Origin: G965226155 sp965226155
GTDB lineage: Bacteria; Pseudomonadota; Gammaproteobacteria; Eutrophobiales; Eutrophobiaceae
Reading direction: 5' to 3'
Assembly: GCA_965226155.1 (NCBI GenBank)
Contig: OZ245331.1
Coordinates: forward strand, 2,108,001-2,172,000
Length of the DNA: 64,000 nt
Part shown: in pieces, positions 53,450-62,472 of the stretch
Numbering within the stretch: position 1 is the stretch's first letter
Layout: every line of letters starts with the position of its first letter
Made by a program: the position numbers and the translations under genes
Notes under the pieces: generated by a model
Told to the model about the DNA's origin: nothing
What the model saw: the letters and a program-made list of their open reading frames with translations, nothing else
Databases searched by the model: none

Positions 53450-54513
53450 TGAATTCAATTTGTAAGTGCAACTCAATTAGGTGGCACGAACGGCAAGCTG
53501 CGGTAGCATCCTTACCTTTCGTTCCAGCAAGAAAGAGAGGCACAGATGAGACACTACACACAGCTTACCGAGCATCAACGTTACCAGATTTACGCCCTGA
53601 TGAAAGCAGGACATACACAAACGGAGATAGCCGCCTTGATAGGCGTGCATAAATCTACTATTAGCCGTGAACTCAGACGCAACCGTGGCTTGAGAGGCTA
53701 TCGACCCCGCCAAGCTCAGTTGCTCCGGCAAGCGCGTCGAGAAGCCAGCCAACAACAGCGACTCCCCACGACCTTGTGGGAGCGAGTAGAGGTCTGGCTG
53801 CGGGACGAATGGAGTCCTGAGCAAATCAGTGACTGGTTGCATAAACGAGAAGGTATCGCTCTGAGTCATGAATGGATCTATCACTACATATACCAGGACA
53901 AGGCAGACGGCGGTGAGCTGTACCGGTACTTGCGTTGCCAGAAGAAACGAAAGAAGCGTTATGGTAGTTATCAACGTCGTGGGGTTCTGGTGAATCAGAT
54001 CAGCATTGATAAGCGTCCAGCCATTGTGAACAGGAAGACACGCATCGGTGACTGGGAAGTGGACACCGTCATCGGCAAAGGCCATCGACAGGCGCTGGTC
54101 ACCTTGAGCGAGCGCAAGTCGATGTACACCTTGATTGCACAGGTGAAACGACGAACTGCCTCTGCCGTCAGGCAAGCTATCGTGCGATTGTTGTCTAATA
54201 TGAAGGCGTCGGTTCACACGATCACCTCGGATAATGGAAAAGAATTTGCTGAGCATGAGGTTATTGCTCAACAATTGAACGCGGGGTTCTATTTTGCACA
54301 TCCTTATGCCTCCTGGGAACGGGGTTTAAATGAAAATATCAATGGTCTCATTCGACAGTACTTCCCAAAGAAAATGGACTCCAGCACGATTACACAAAAG
54401 CAGTTAAACTTGGTCATGAAAAAACTCAATCACCGTCCCAGAAAAACACTTAATTCAAAAACACTACATGAAGTCTTTTTTAACATCAACGTTGCACTTC
54501 AAAGTTGAATCCG
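53450..54513 (+). mobile_element. IS30-family insertion sequence, copy 2
   Basis: A 1064-bp element with TGAATTCAATTTGTAAGTGC at the left and the inverse of CGGATTCAACTTTGAAGTGC at the right, flanked by CG at 53448-53449 and 54514-54515. Restoring the TPR frame by removing the element and one CG confirms the ends and the 2-bp duplication. It is inverted relative to copy 1. Confidence 0.93.
53546..54508 (+). CDS. IS30-family transposase, copy 2
   Basis: A 320-residue transposase with the same helix-turn-helix and DDE features as copy 1 and five residue differences. AAGAAAGAGAGG precedes the ATG. Its stop lies 5 bases before the end of the element, so transcription from the transposase could run into the TPR gene. 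Confidence 0.94.
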   Translation: MRHYTQLTEHQRYQIYALMKAGHTQTEIAALIGVHKSTISRELRRNRGLRGYRPRQAQLLRQARREASQQQRLPTTLWERVEVWLRDEWSPEQISDWLHKREGIALSHEWIYHYIYQDKADGGELYRYLRCQKKRKKRYGSYQRRGVLVNQISIDKRPAIVNRKTRIGDWEVDTVIGKGHRQALVTLSERKSMYTLIAQVKRRTASAVRQAIVRLLSNMKASVHTITSDNGKEFAEHEVIAQQLNAGFYFAHPYASWERGLNENINGLIRQYFPKKMDSSTITQKQLNLVMKKLNHRPRKTLNSKTLHEVFFNINVALQS

Positions 54514-55893
54514 CGGACTAAGATCACTACCAGATTATTAAGTAGTGCAGTAGGGATATCCAAGCTAGCTTGGAGGTTAACCTCTGTATTCTTTTTCGTC
54601 GTTATACTGTCAACGACAGCACCATTGCTGTATGCACAGAACAACGATAGTGGGCAAAAGCGGCAGACGAGAAGAACCCCGACCATGTCTGAAAAGGTCT
54701 ATAAGCAACTCCTGACTGCACAGGAAATGATCGAAGCTCAAGATTATGACAAGGGCCTCGTAGCATTGCGGAGTTTGGAGAGATCGTCCAAATTGTCCAG
54801 TTATGAGAAGACGCAGGTGTTCAATTTTTATGCTTATACCTATTTCACATTGGAAAAGTATAAGGATGCGCTACGGTATTATGAAAAAGTTATCGCGGAA
54901 CCTGATGTTCAAGAAGGTCTGGTACTAAATACCCTGTATACCGTTGCCCAGTTATATTTCGTTCTAGAAGATTATCGGAAGGCTATAACTGCAATTAATC
55001 GATGGTTTAAGGCTGCTCTCGAACCAAGTCTAAATGCCTACCTTGTGCTAGGCCAAGCCCATTATCAGTTAGAGGAATACAGGCAGGCTCTGGTCCCACT
55101 AGCCAAGGCATATAAGCTGGCAAATGACCGAAATACTAAACCGAGTAAAAACCTGCTGTTGCTATTGCAGAATATCTATTTGGAGTTGGAAGACTACGCA
55201 AATATGATAAAGGTCTTAAAGGATCTAATTGTTCTCTATCCAGATGATAGCCATTGGCGTTCACTTTCCGCGGCCTATTCAATGGTATCGCAACATGACA
55301 AGCAGATGGCGGTACTGGAGATGTTGTATGAAACAGGGAATCTGGATAACGGTCGTTCACAGCTGAATCTGGCAAATCTCTATCTAATGCATGAGGCACC
55401 CTATAAGGCTGCTGTCCTTATGGATAAAGGCACGAAAAGTGGAAAGATTGAAAAAAATGAACGTAATTTACGATTACTCTCCCAAGCCTGGCAACAAGCA
55501 CAAGAATTCAATAAGTCCATTGCACCTCTAAAAGAAGCTACCAGGATAGCCAAAGACGGTAATTTGCATATCAGGTTGGCCCAGGCTTACATCAGTCTGG
55601 ATCAGTATGATAATGCCGTTGCGACACTTAATGCTGGGATTAAACGAGGCGGAATTAAGCGTCCTGATCAAGCTAATCTAATGCTAGGAATGGCCTTGTT
55701 CGAGTTACAGAAGTTTACTTCGGCCAGAACGGCATTTAGTAGAGCACTCAAGGATAAGCGTAGTAAGAAGAATGCCGCAGACTGGATCAAATATGTAGAC
55801 AGTGAACGAACCCGCAAAAAGCAACTAGAAGAAAGCTTACAAAGAAGACGTAGCTAGCCTTTCCTGACGTATATCACAACCAGGGACAACTTA

Positions 55894-56763
55894 TTAGTTG
55901 CCCATTTCTCTCTGGCGTATCAGACCCTCTTGAATAGTGGTAGCGACCAATTTACCGTCTAGGCTATACATACTTCCTTTTGACAAACCCGTTGCATTGG
56001 ATGTTGTAATAGCTTCACAACTATAAAGCACCCATTCATCTACCCGGAACGGGCGATGAAACCACATTCCATGATCAATACTGACTAGTTGTATCGCCGG
56101 GTCTTCGAGTTTCAGTCCGTGTGGAACCAACGTCGTAGTGACTAGGCCGTAATCTGAAATATAAGCCAGTATCGCACAGTGCAGATCGTGATCATCAGGT
56201 AAAGGGTGAATGGTCTTTATCCTAAAATGACGCTGATTGGTTTCTGGTCTTGGTATGTTGATTGATTGATTAACTACTGGCTTGATGATGAACGGTGAGG
56301 AAAGTTTCAGTAGTCTGTTTAGTGCTTCAGGCAATTGTTTTTGTTCACCGCTACCATATTCTGCAATACTTTTAAGCATATCGGGACCAGGAATTTCTAG
56401 CATTGCTTGCTGATATTCCAGTCCGATCTCATCAATATGGAAAGAAGTAGCAATAATAAAGATAGGTTCATTTTGTTGTATTGCGGTGACACGGCGGGCG
56501 GTAAAGCTTCTGCCATTCCGAATGATGTCCACCATAAAACTGATAGGTAATTTGTAGTTCCCCCTACGTAGAAAATAGGCGGGTAGTGAGTGGACCTTCT
56601 TGTTATTGTCTACTGTCAACTGTGCAGCTCTCAATGTCTGAGCTACTATTTGTCCACCGTATACACTTTTTGTGCCTATATCCATACTGTTGCCACGAAA
56701 AGTATTTTCATCCGATCGTTCCAGATCGAGAAGTGAAACCAAATCATCAAGTGCGTTAGTCAT
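55894..56763 (-). CDS. tesB: Acyl-CoA thioesterase II (TesB)
   Basis: TesB hydrolyses medium and long acyl-CoA. The 289-residue double-hotdog protein has VYGGQIVAQTLRAAQ near residue 34, HSLPAYFLRRG near 58, FTARRVTAIQQ near 88, and in the second half SIDHGMWFHRPFRVDEWVLY near 226. GLSKGSMYSLDGKLVATTIQEGLIR closes the protein. Length is normal. It converges on the TPR gene with a 36-base gap. Confidence 0.94.
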   Translation of the reverse strand: MTNALDDLVSLLDLERSDENTFRGNSMDIGTKSVYGGQIVAQTLRAAQLTVDNNKKVHSLPAYFLRRGNYKLPISFMVDIIRNGRSFTARRVTAIQQNEPIFIIATSFHIDEIGLEYQQAMLEIPGPDMLKSIAEYGSGEQKQLPEALNRLLKLSSPFIIKPVVNQSINIPRPETNQRHFRIKTIHPLPDDHDLHCAILAYISDYGLVTTTLVPHGLKLEDPAIQLVSIDHGMWFHRPFRVDEWVLYSCEAITTSNATGLSKGSMYSLDGKLVATTIQEGLIRQREMGN

Positions 56764-56901
56764 ATTAGGTTATGTTGTCATAATTATTTTTACTGTGACA
56801 TGGTAGTATAAACTTTGATTGTAATGAACCAGAATGAACTATAAACAGGGTTCATGGTTAATATTTTTGTAATGTAATATGGATGCTGCTCACTAATACT
56901 C

Positions 56902-58164
56902 ATGCGAATCGTTGTAATCGGTGCTGGTCTTCTCGGCATTAGCTCTGCATATTTTTTGAGTCAATCAGATAACGAAATCATCGTTATTGATCGGCGCAGT
57001 GGGGCTGGATTGGAAACCAGTTTTGCCAACGGTGGGATGCTACACCCGAGCCAGTCCAGCCCATGGAATTCACCCGGTATTCTAGGTAATCTTATTAAGT
57101 GGATAGGCAAGGAGGATTCCCCCTTCTTGTTGAGGCCGAGCGCACTGTTCACCTTACCAGGTTGGGGCATGACATTCTTACGCCAGTCAACACAAAACAA
57201 CTTTGAGAATAATCAGCTGAAAAATGTAGAGCTTGCTCGCTACAGTATGCAAGTTCTGGACGAATTGAAAAAAGACACAAGCATAATATTTGATAACTCT
57301 GAACGGGGAGCATTGAAACTCTATCGTGACCAGGCTGAATTTAACCAGGGAGTAAGCATGTCTGACTCCATTCAACAGGCGGGTATTCATTTGCAGGTTC
57401 TAAATGCTGATGATGTGGTTGAAAAGGAACCTGCACTTAGTGAAATTCATAATGCGATTGCAGGTGGTATATTTTTTCCTGATGATGAGTCTGGAGACGC
57501 ATACAAATACTGTCTGGCGCTAACTAAGCTGGTTAAGGATAACGGAGTAAGGTTCATGTATGACACAGCCGTCAATAATCTGAGACCCAAGGGTAAACAG
57601 ATTATGATGTTGGATTCTAGTGCTGGACCTATCGAAGGGGATATCTTTATCATGGCTGCGGGCAGCTATAGTTCCTTGTTGGCTAAATACATCGGTCTGT
57701 CGTTACCCATACGTCCTGTAAAAGGGTATTCAATCACGGTTACACCGCAAGGTTGGAAAGTTCTTCCAAGTATACCGGTGATAGACGAATCGCAGCATAT
57801 AGCCATTACCCCTTTAGGCAGTAAGATCAGGATTTCCGGTACGGCTGAATTAGCCGGTTATAATATTTCCATTACGGACAAACGTACTGGAAATATCTAT
57901 CGGTTTTTTCGTGAGATCTATCCTAAAACCATAGGTGGAATCGATAAAGAATGCATCGAAAAATGGTCCGGCCTGAGGCCGTACACGTCTGACGGGGTAC
58001 CTGTCTTGGGACATTGTCGTTTTGACAACCTGGTATTGAATACCGGTCATGGCCATCTGGGTTGGACCATGGCTGCAGGATCCGGCAAATTAATCGCCGA
58101 TCTGATTGATCACGGAAATACCGCATTGGACATCGGACCCTACAGTATTGACCGGTTTAAATGA
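56902..58164 (+). CDS. dadA: D-amino acid dehydrogenase small subunit (DadA type)
   Basis: This FAD-dependent oxidoreductase should deaminate D-amino acids and pass electrons to the respiratory chain. The 420-residue protein has the FAD fold IVVIGAGLLGISSAYFLS (residues 3-20), the DadA-specific LETSFANGGMLHPSQSSPWNSPG near 42-64, and the C-terminal GLRPYTSDGVPVLG and NTGHGHLGWTMAAGSGKLIADLI segments. No alanine racemase gene is adjacent. It is divergent from tesB. Confidence 0.9.
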   Translation: MRIVVIGAGLLGISSAYFLSQSDNEIIVIDRRSGAGLETSFANGGMLHPSQSSPWNSPGILGNLIKWIGKEDSPFLLRPSALFTLPGWGMTFLRQSTQNNFENNQLKNVELARYSMQVLDELKKDTSIIFDNSERGALKLYRDQAEFNQGVSMSDSIQQAGIHLQVLNADDVVEKEPALSEIHNAIAGGIFFPDDESGDAYKYCLALTKLVKDNGVRFMYDTAVNNLRPKGKQIMMLDSSAGPIEGDIFIMAAGSYSSLLAKYIGLSLPIRPVKGYSITVTPQGWKVLPSIPVIDESQHIAITPLGSKIRISGTAELAGYNISITDKRTGNIYRFFREIYPKTIGGIDKECIEKWSGLRPYTSDGVPVLGHCRFDNLVLNTGHGHLGWTMAAGSGKLIADLIDHGNTALDIGPYSIDRFK

Positions 58165-58449
58165 TTGGTAGATGTTCCGAAGCTGAAAAACCTTAACTTA
58201 TTGAAATATATCTACAACTCAAATTAGTTAGTATATTTGTATCATTTTTCTACTTGTAGTTAGTGGCTTTCTGGACTAACTTTATAGTGTGAGGAATTCA
58301 AAACTGCATTCTAGTAAGTTAACAATTCTTAATAACATTCTTGCCAGTTCACCTGGCCAAGTAAATTCCAGTCTAGTTTCCAAATCATGCTTTTCTCAGA
58401 TATAGAAAACATTCGTTCAGTTCCATTAGAAAAAATAGGGAGGGTATCT

Positions 58450-58674
58450 ATGTTTGAATTCGAAAGTGATATAGTCGAAAACCTCTTAAATCAAAACGAA
58501 GGCTTCAAACGACTTCATGATAAACATAGTGATTTAAAGCGCCAAGTCTATGATGCCAATGTTGGCGTGATATCGGTAGATGATTTTTCACTTGAAAATC
58601 TGAAAAAACAGAAGTTGTTGTTAAAAGATAAAATGGCAGTAATCATCGAGAGTTATCGTCAAACACACGCTTAA
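58450..58674 (+). CDS. DUF465 (YdcH-like) small coiled-coil protein
   Basis: A 74-residue protein from ATG 58450, with GGGAGG 7 nt upstream: MFEFESDIVENLLNQNEGFKRLHDKHSDLKRQV, then LENLKKQKLLLKDKMAVIIESYR. It is a helical hairpin of the DUF465 type; the family is abundant in proteobacteria and of unknown role. An upstream ATG at 58387 has no ribosome site. A strong terminator follows, so it is a single-gene unit. Confidence 0.88.
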   Translation: MFEFESDIVENLLNQNEGFKRLHDKHSDLKRQVYDANVGVISVDDFSLENLKKQKLLLKDKMAVIIESYRQTHA

Positions 58675-58702
58675 TTTACTAGTAGTAAACGATTTTCAAA
58701 AG

Positions 58703-58737
58703 AATCCTGCTTCGTGTATCTGAGGCGGGATTTTTTT
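58703..58737 (+). terminator. Rho-independent terminator after the DUF465 gene
   Basis: AATCCTGCTTC pairs with GAGGCGGGATT (11 pairs with G-U) around GTGTATCT, followed by seven T. It lies 28 nt past the stop. Confidence 0.9.
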
Positions 58738-58871
58738 GTATCTAGTGATCAAATTTCAAGGTTAATGCCAAGAATTTGAATGTGATGACCTTGCACTCTA
58801 AATGCACTTATATATAATAAAAAGTAATATTAATTTTTATTTATATAATTTTATTAAATAAGAGATCCCAT

Positions 58872-59846
58872 ATGAAATTGCAGCAATTGAAATACATTTG
58901 GGAAGTGGCAAGACATGATCTGAATGTCACCGCTACTGCGGAGAGTTTGTATACCTCCCAACCTGGCATCAGTAAGCAAATTAGGCTACTTGAAGAAGAG
59001 CTGGGGATACATGTCTTTCGCCGTAGTGGAAAACACTTAGCTGAAATAACGCCCGCTGGGAACGCGGTCATTAAGGTAGTAGGTGAGATACTTGATAAAG
59101 TGGAAAATGTTAAAAAGATTGCACATGATTTCAGTGATCCTAGTAAAGGAACATTGTCTATCGCCACGACCCACACACAGGCACGGTATTTTCTACCGCC
59201 GATCATAGAAAGTTTTATCAAAGAATATCCAAAAGTAATACTCAATATGCATCAAGGAACACCTATACAAATATCTGAATTAGTTTCAAAAGGAACAGTA
59301 GACTTTGCCATTGCGACCGAAGCACTAGAATTGTTTAGTAACTTAATTATGATGCCTTGCTACCGATGGAACCGGAGTGTTATTGTGCCTGATAATCATC
59401 CGCTTACAGCTATTACGCGTCTTACCCTTGCCGATATTGCTACCTATCCCCTCGTTACCTATGTATTTGGATTTACTGGGCGATCGCAACTAGACAAGAC
59501 GTTTACAGCTGCCGGCCTTTCCCCTCATGTTGTATTTACAGCTACGGATGCAGATGTCATAAAGACTTATGTCAAATTGGGGCTTGGAATCGGGATTGTC
59601 GCATCAATGGCTTACGATCCGGAGCTAGATAGCGGCTTGGTGTCGATTGATGCTAGCCATCTATTTAATCCTAGTACAACCAAGATAGGATTTCGTCGGG
59701 GAAATTATTTAAGAAGTTATATGTATGAATTTTTAGCCCGTTTTGCACCACACTTGAGTCGGGATCGTGTCGATCAGGCGATGCAAACAAACATTCAGGA
59801 AGAAATTGAAGAACTGTTTAGTGATGTTGAGCTTCCCTCTTTCTAG
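58872..59846 (+). CDS. cysB: CysB-type LysR transcriptional regulator
   Basis: CysB activates cysteine and sulfur-assimilation genes with N-acetylserine as co-inducer. The 324-residue protein begins MKLQQLKYIWEVARHDLNVTATAESLYTSQPGISKQIRLLEEELG (winged helix), and the substrate domain carries TTHTQARYFLPP near residues 98-109, HQGTPIQISELV near 128 and TATDADVIKTYVKLGLGIGIVA near 220-241, all CysB-characteristic. Length matches E. coli CysB. No cys biosynthetic gene is adjacent. Confidence 0.93.
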   Translation: MKLQQLKYIWEVARHDLNVTATAESLYTSQPGISKQIRLLEEELGIHVFRRSGKHLAEITPAGNAVIKVVGEILDKVENVKKIAHDFSDPSKGTLSIATTHTQARYFLPPIIESFIKEYPKVILNMHQGTPIQISELVSKGTVDFAIATEALELFSNLIMMPCYRWNRSVIVPDNHPLTAITRLTLADIATYPLVTYVFGFTGRSQLDKTFTAAGLSPHVVFTATDADVIKTYVKLGLGIGIVASMAYDPELDSGLVSIDASHLFNPSTTKIGFRRGNYLRSYMYEFLARFAPHLSRDRVDQAMQTNIQEEIEELFSDVELPSF

Positions 59847-59907
59847 GAAAGCAGTAAAAATATGTTGATAATGTTTGGTCTGTCGTAGGTAAAAGAAGGA
59901 ATCAATG

Positions 59908-60357
59908 TCAACCTGTTTGATTATCCAGGTACTTTGCTTTGATAAAAGTTCCATGAGAGGAAAGATCAGTAATTTGAATCGTTAGATTATCAAACTTTTC
60001 AATTACAATATGTAGGCGCGAAACATCGCGTAGTGCCGGATCCATCATGATAGTACTGACAGAATCCCTGCCGACGACATTACGTCCATTTTGCAAATCG
60101 GAGCTGCGTCCCTCATGGTCAATAAAGGTAATATTGTTGCTACCTGCAAGGATTTTACATTCATGCCTTGACAATAATATATCAATGTCCGCACTAACAC
60201 TGAGCGTTAGTGTTACTGTTTCTCCTTTAGGTAGTCGTTCAAATTGATTATCCTCACCCTTGTCTGATAGGGGTTCGAAAACCGTATTTTCCAGGATTAC
60301 CGTATCCTTGAACTGACCTTCATCACCTGGACTATCCTCATTTGCTTCGTTTAGCAT
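59908..60357 (-). CDS. FHA-domain protein
   Basis: This 149-residue protein has an acidic N-terminus with several Thr (VILENTVFEPL) and a C-terminal FHA domain (about 60-140): VVGRDSVSTIMM, then RDVSRLHIVIEKFD and SSHGTFI, with the phosphothreonine-contact pattern GR...SRLH...S.GT. FHA domains bind phosphothreonine peptides made by Ser/Thr kinases; the kinase at 29.8 kb is a candidate partner, by inference. It overlaps the upstream gene by 7 nt. Confidence 0.85.
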   Translation of the reverse strand: MLNEANEDSPGDEGQFKDTVILENTVFEPLSDKGEDNQFERLPKGETVTLTLSVSADIDILLSRHECKILAGSNNITFIDHEGRSSDLQNGRNVVGRDSVSTIMMDPALRDVSRLHIVIEKFDNLTIQITDLSSHGTFIKAKYLDNQTG

Positions 60358-60788
60358 TTTTTCTTTTCAGAGTACAAGTATTTGATAATCTCCTGCCGTG
60401 CCGATAGATATTGCATGTACTTGACTAGTGCAATTCGTCGGAAACTATTTAATTCTTCATCGCCGTTATTTAACGCTTGTATAATTTCTCGCCAATGATG
60501 GTCCTGTGAAAAAATAATCGTATCGAGTTCGCGCATTGCTTGGTTGATGCTACTGGTATCTTCGATAGATTTGGATAGGATTTTAAAGAATCGTTTTTCA
60601 ATGTCTTTTATAGTCTTGGCTTCTTTCATCAATTGGGCAGTTGAAAACTTGACCATGTCCACTATCTTTTTTGATGGTACCGCTGTTCGTCCCTCCAGGC
60701 TGAATTCAAAATCTGCAATCGAGCAAAACTTATAGGTTTGCTCTCCTATTAGTAGTTCCAACGGTTTGGCGAAGAATTTATTTAGCAT
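60351..60788 (-). CDS. Hypothetical protein upstream of the FHA gene
   Basis: I do not recognise this 145-residue, mainly helical, basic protein (MLNKFFAKPLELLIGEQTYKF start, KEAKTIKDIEKRFFKILSKS near 70, ending KYLYSEKKKC). It has no signal peptide or membrane segment. Its stop overlaps the start of the FHA gene, so the two are probably co-produced and may work together. Confidence 0.6.
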   Translation of the reverse strand: MLNKFFAKPLELLIGEQTYKFCSIADFEFSLEGRTAVPSKKIVDMVKFSTAQLMKEAKTIKDIEKRFFKILSKSIEDTSSINQAMRELDTIIFSQDHHWREIIQALNNGDEELNSFRRIALVKYMQYLSARQEIIKYLYSEKKKC

Positions 60789-61046
60789 TTATGAAATCTA
60801 ATCTATTGGATAAAGTTTCTGATAAAAATTATGCAGGAATTGTACGATTTTGGATATATAAAAATTATTATTTTGAGAAGTATTTCTTATTTGGATCCTA
60901 AGTTTTAATTTGTTGAAGCTTTGCCCTTAAATATTAAGGCTACATTATACTAGGTTTTGATGTATCTGCCAGACCCTCCCGGCAAAGAGATTATTAAGCA
61001 GGACCTGCTATATTGGTGGAAAATACAGCAAAATTTGCTGATGTGG

Positions 61047-62117
61047 TTATCGGCAGGAAATTGTAGTATCGAAATTTTTCAGGTTGTCATATTTCTTTTC
61101 ATCGGGACAATTGCTTATGTCCTCGACCGCAGAATAAAAGCGCAATAGGTTATCTCCTGTTTCCCGGTAAACACGCAAGAAAACTGGAACAAAGTTACGA
61201 TAGGTAGAAACTGCGGCTAGTTTCGCATTATTTATTTCGCTCTCCATCCATTTATCATACTGACCGTTACCGTCCCAGTTTTGTTTGAGGGATCGATAAC
61301 CTTGCCTTAGTTCATCGATTATTTTTGTTTTGTTGATGCGTTTATTAAGTTCATTTTGATCAGTACGATATAGGGCTTCTAGTCCATTCTGTGCATCCAG
61401 CACAAGCCTAAAGAACTGGTCTTCTATGGACAACGTAAGAGCTGCAGATTGCTGTTCAGCAATAGGTCGATTTTGTAGCCACAGATTGACTCCTATTATG
61501 GCTACGGAATCGGCAAATGCTTCGTTAAATTCTGAATCGTTTTCTATGTAAAGTTTTTGGTGTGCAAGTTCGTGAAAAATAACTCTAGCAATCTCCCAAT
61601 CTTCTCTGTTTAACATCGTATTTAATATCGGGTCTTTAAACCATCCTAATGTTGAATAGGCAGTAACCCCGCCGACAAAAACTTCCCAGCCTTGTTTCTG
61701 CAGCTTATCAGCATAAGCTTTCGCATCAGCTTGCTTAAAGTATCCTTTGTATTTAAGACAACCGATAATGAGGAAACACCACTGACGCAGTTGTAATGAA
61801 AATTCTGGTGCAGCAAAAATATTCCATACTACATATTGTCGCTGCAAGTCGGCGTAAGATCGGTAACTGCCGTTATCAGGGAGCTGAATTTGTACATGGG
61901 CGAAATGCAATATATCAGAAATCAAATTTAACTTTTCCTTCACTATCGGATCCGTGCGATCATCAATGATGACTTGTGAGGAAGGTTGCTGGGTAACAAA
62001 TATTTCAATTTGACCGGCAACAGACTGGGTATAATATTTGATAGTCGAACACCCACCCATTGTGATGCAAGCTATGATCACAGCTATTAGTCGTACTATT
62101 GAATTAAGTGTCGACAT
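61047..62117 (-). CDS. Lipoprotein aminopeptidase, PF10023 type
   Basis: This 356-residue protein starts with a lipoprotein signal (AVIIACITMGGC, lipobox Cys near residue 23) and has the zinc motif HELAHQKLY near 187 with NEAFADSVAIIG downstream supplying the second acidic ligand. The order (GYFKQADAKAYADKLQKQGWEVFVGGVTAYSTLGWFKDPIL before HELAH) matches the predicted aminopeptidase family. It would be anchored in an envelope membrane. A 63-codon plus-strand reading overlapping its end is not believed. Confidence 0.88.
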   Translation of the reverse strand: MSTLNSIVRLIAVIIACITMGGCSTIKYYTQSVAGQIEIFVTQQPSSQVIIDDRTDPIVKEKLNLISDILHFAHVQIQLPDNGSYRSYADLQRQYVVWNIFAAPEFSLQLRQWCFLIIGCLKYKGYFKQADAKAYADKLQKQGWEVFVGGVTAYSTLGWFKDPILNTMLNREDWEIARVIFHELAHQKLYIENDSEFNEAFADSVAIIGVNLWLQNRPIAEQQSAALTLSIEDQFFRLVLDAQNGLEALYRTDQNELNKRINKTKIIDELRQGYRSLKQNWDGNGQYDKWMESEINNAKLAAVSTYRNFVPVFLRVYRETGDNLLRFYSAVEDISNCPDEKKYDNLKNFDTTISCR

Positions 62118-62472
62118 CTATGGTGCTTAAGACGGTAAATTATATTTTGCTGTCGTATATCTTATATATTATAGGGGTAGGCTGCTCATGAAACAATCCT
62201 GCCAGTAATGTATGGATCGGACAGACGCTAAAAATTAAGGGACATGTCAGAATACCTATTTCTGTATTATTACCTGTTAGCGATAATATCGCTAGGAGAC
62301 GTTGGTTATAGTTGAGTGCCGCTATTTTCACCTACATTGTAAATTCCTATTGAACTAGGCCTAGTGGTATTTTATTGTGGTTCTGACGAAGACGCTGAAT
62401 AATGTAAGGTATTGATGTCGTTTCGTCATGTATCGACTTATAATGGAAATAAAGTAATATTCTTTTCAAATC
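62118..62472. other. 355-bp intergenic region between divergent genes
   Basis: AT-rich, no gene seen. It holds a perfect 17-bp palindrome at 62278-62294 and must carry promoters for the aminopeptidase and the VWA-FHA gene. No -35/-10 pair stands out enough to annotate. Confidence 0.5.
62278..62294. promoter_or_regulatory. 17-bp perfect palindrome, possible operator
   Basis: TAGCGATA-A-TATCGCTA is symmetric about 62286. It lies between divergent genes, about 180 bases before each start, and has the form of a dimeric regulator site; nothing identifies the regulator. Confidence 0.4.

Larger units (their letters stand above)
53433..55857 (+). pseudogene. TPR protein gene of the TonB operon, split by IS30
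   Basis: The ancestral start is ATG 53433, five bases after the tonB stop: ATG TTT ATT TAT GAC C, interrupted by IS30 copy 2 at 53450. Deleting 53450-54513 and one CG restores MFIYDRTKITTRLLSSAVGISK in the same frame as the downstream reading (to 55857). The product of about 447 residues has a signal peptide (SVFFFVVILSTTAPLLYAQ) and TPR-like helical repeats through 70-420 (for example YEKVIAEPDVQEGLVLNTLY and LANLYLMHEAPYKAAVL). Such TPR proteins close TtpC-TonB2 operons. The body is intact and might still be translated from TTG 54505 inside the IS end, which would replace the first six or so residues. Confidence 0.85.

Noticed and set aside
53477..54301. Long antisense ORFs (274 codons) in both IS30 copies (41820-42644 and 53477-54301).
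   Set aside because: They are shadows of the transposase on the opposite strand with no ribosome site and no recognisable protein sequence.
41608..54513. Composite transposon formed by the two IS30 copies.
   Set aside because: Each copy has its own CG duplication and the second sits inside a gene that it disrupted, so the copies inserted independently.
60957..61148. 63-codon plus-strand ORF with a hydrophobic end.
   Set aside because: It overlaps the C-terminus of the aminopeptidase antisense and has no good ribosome site or conserved feature.
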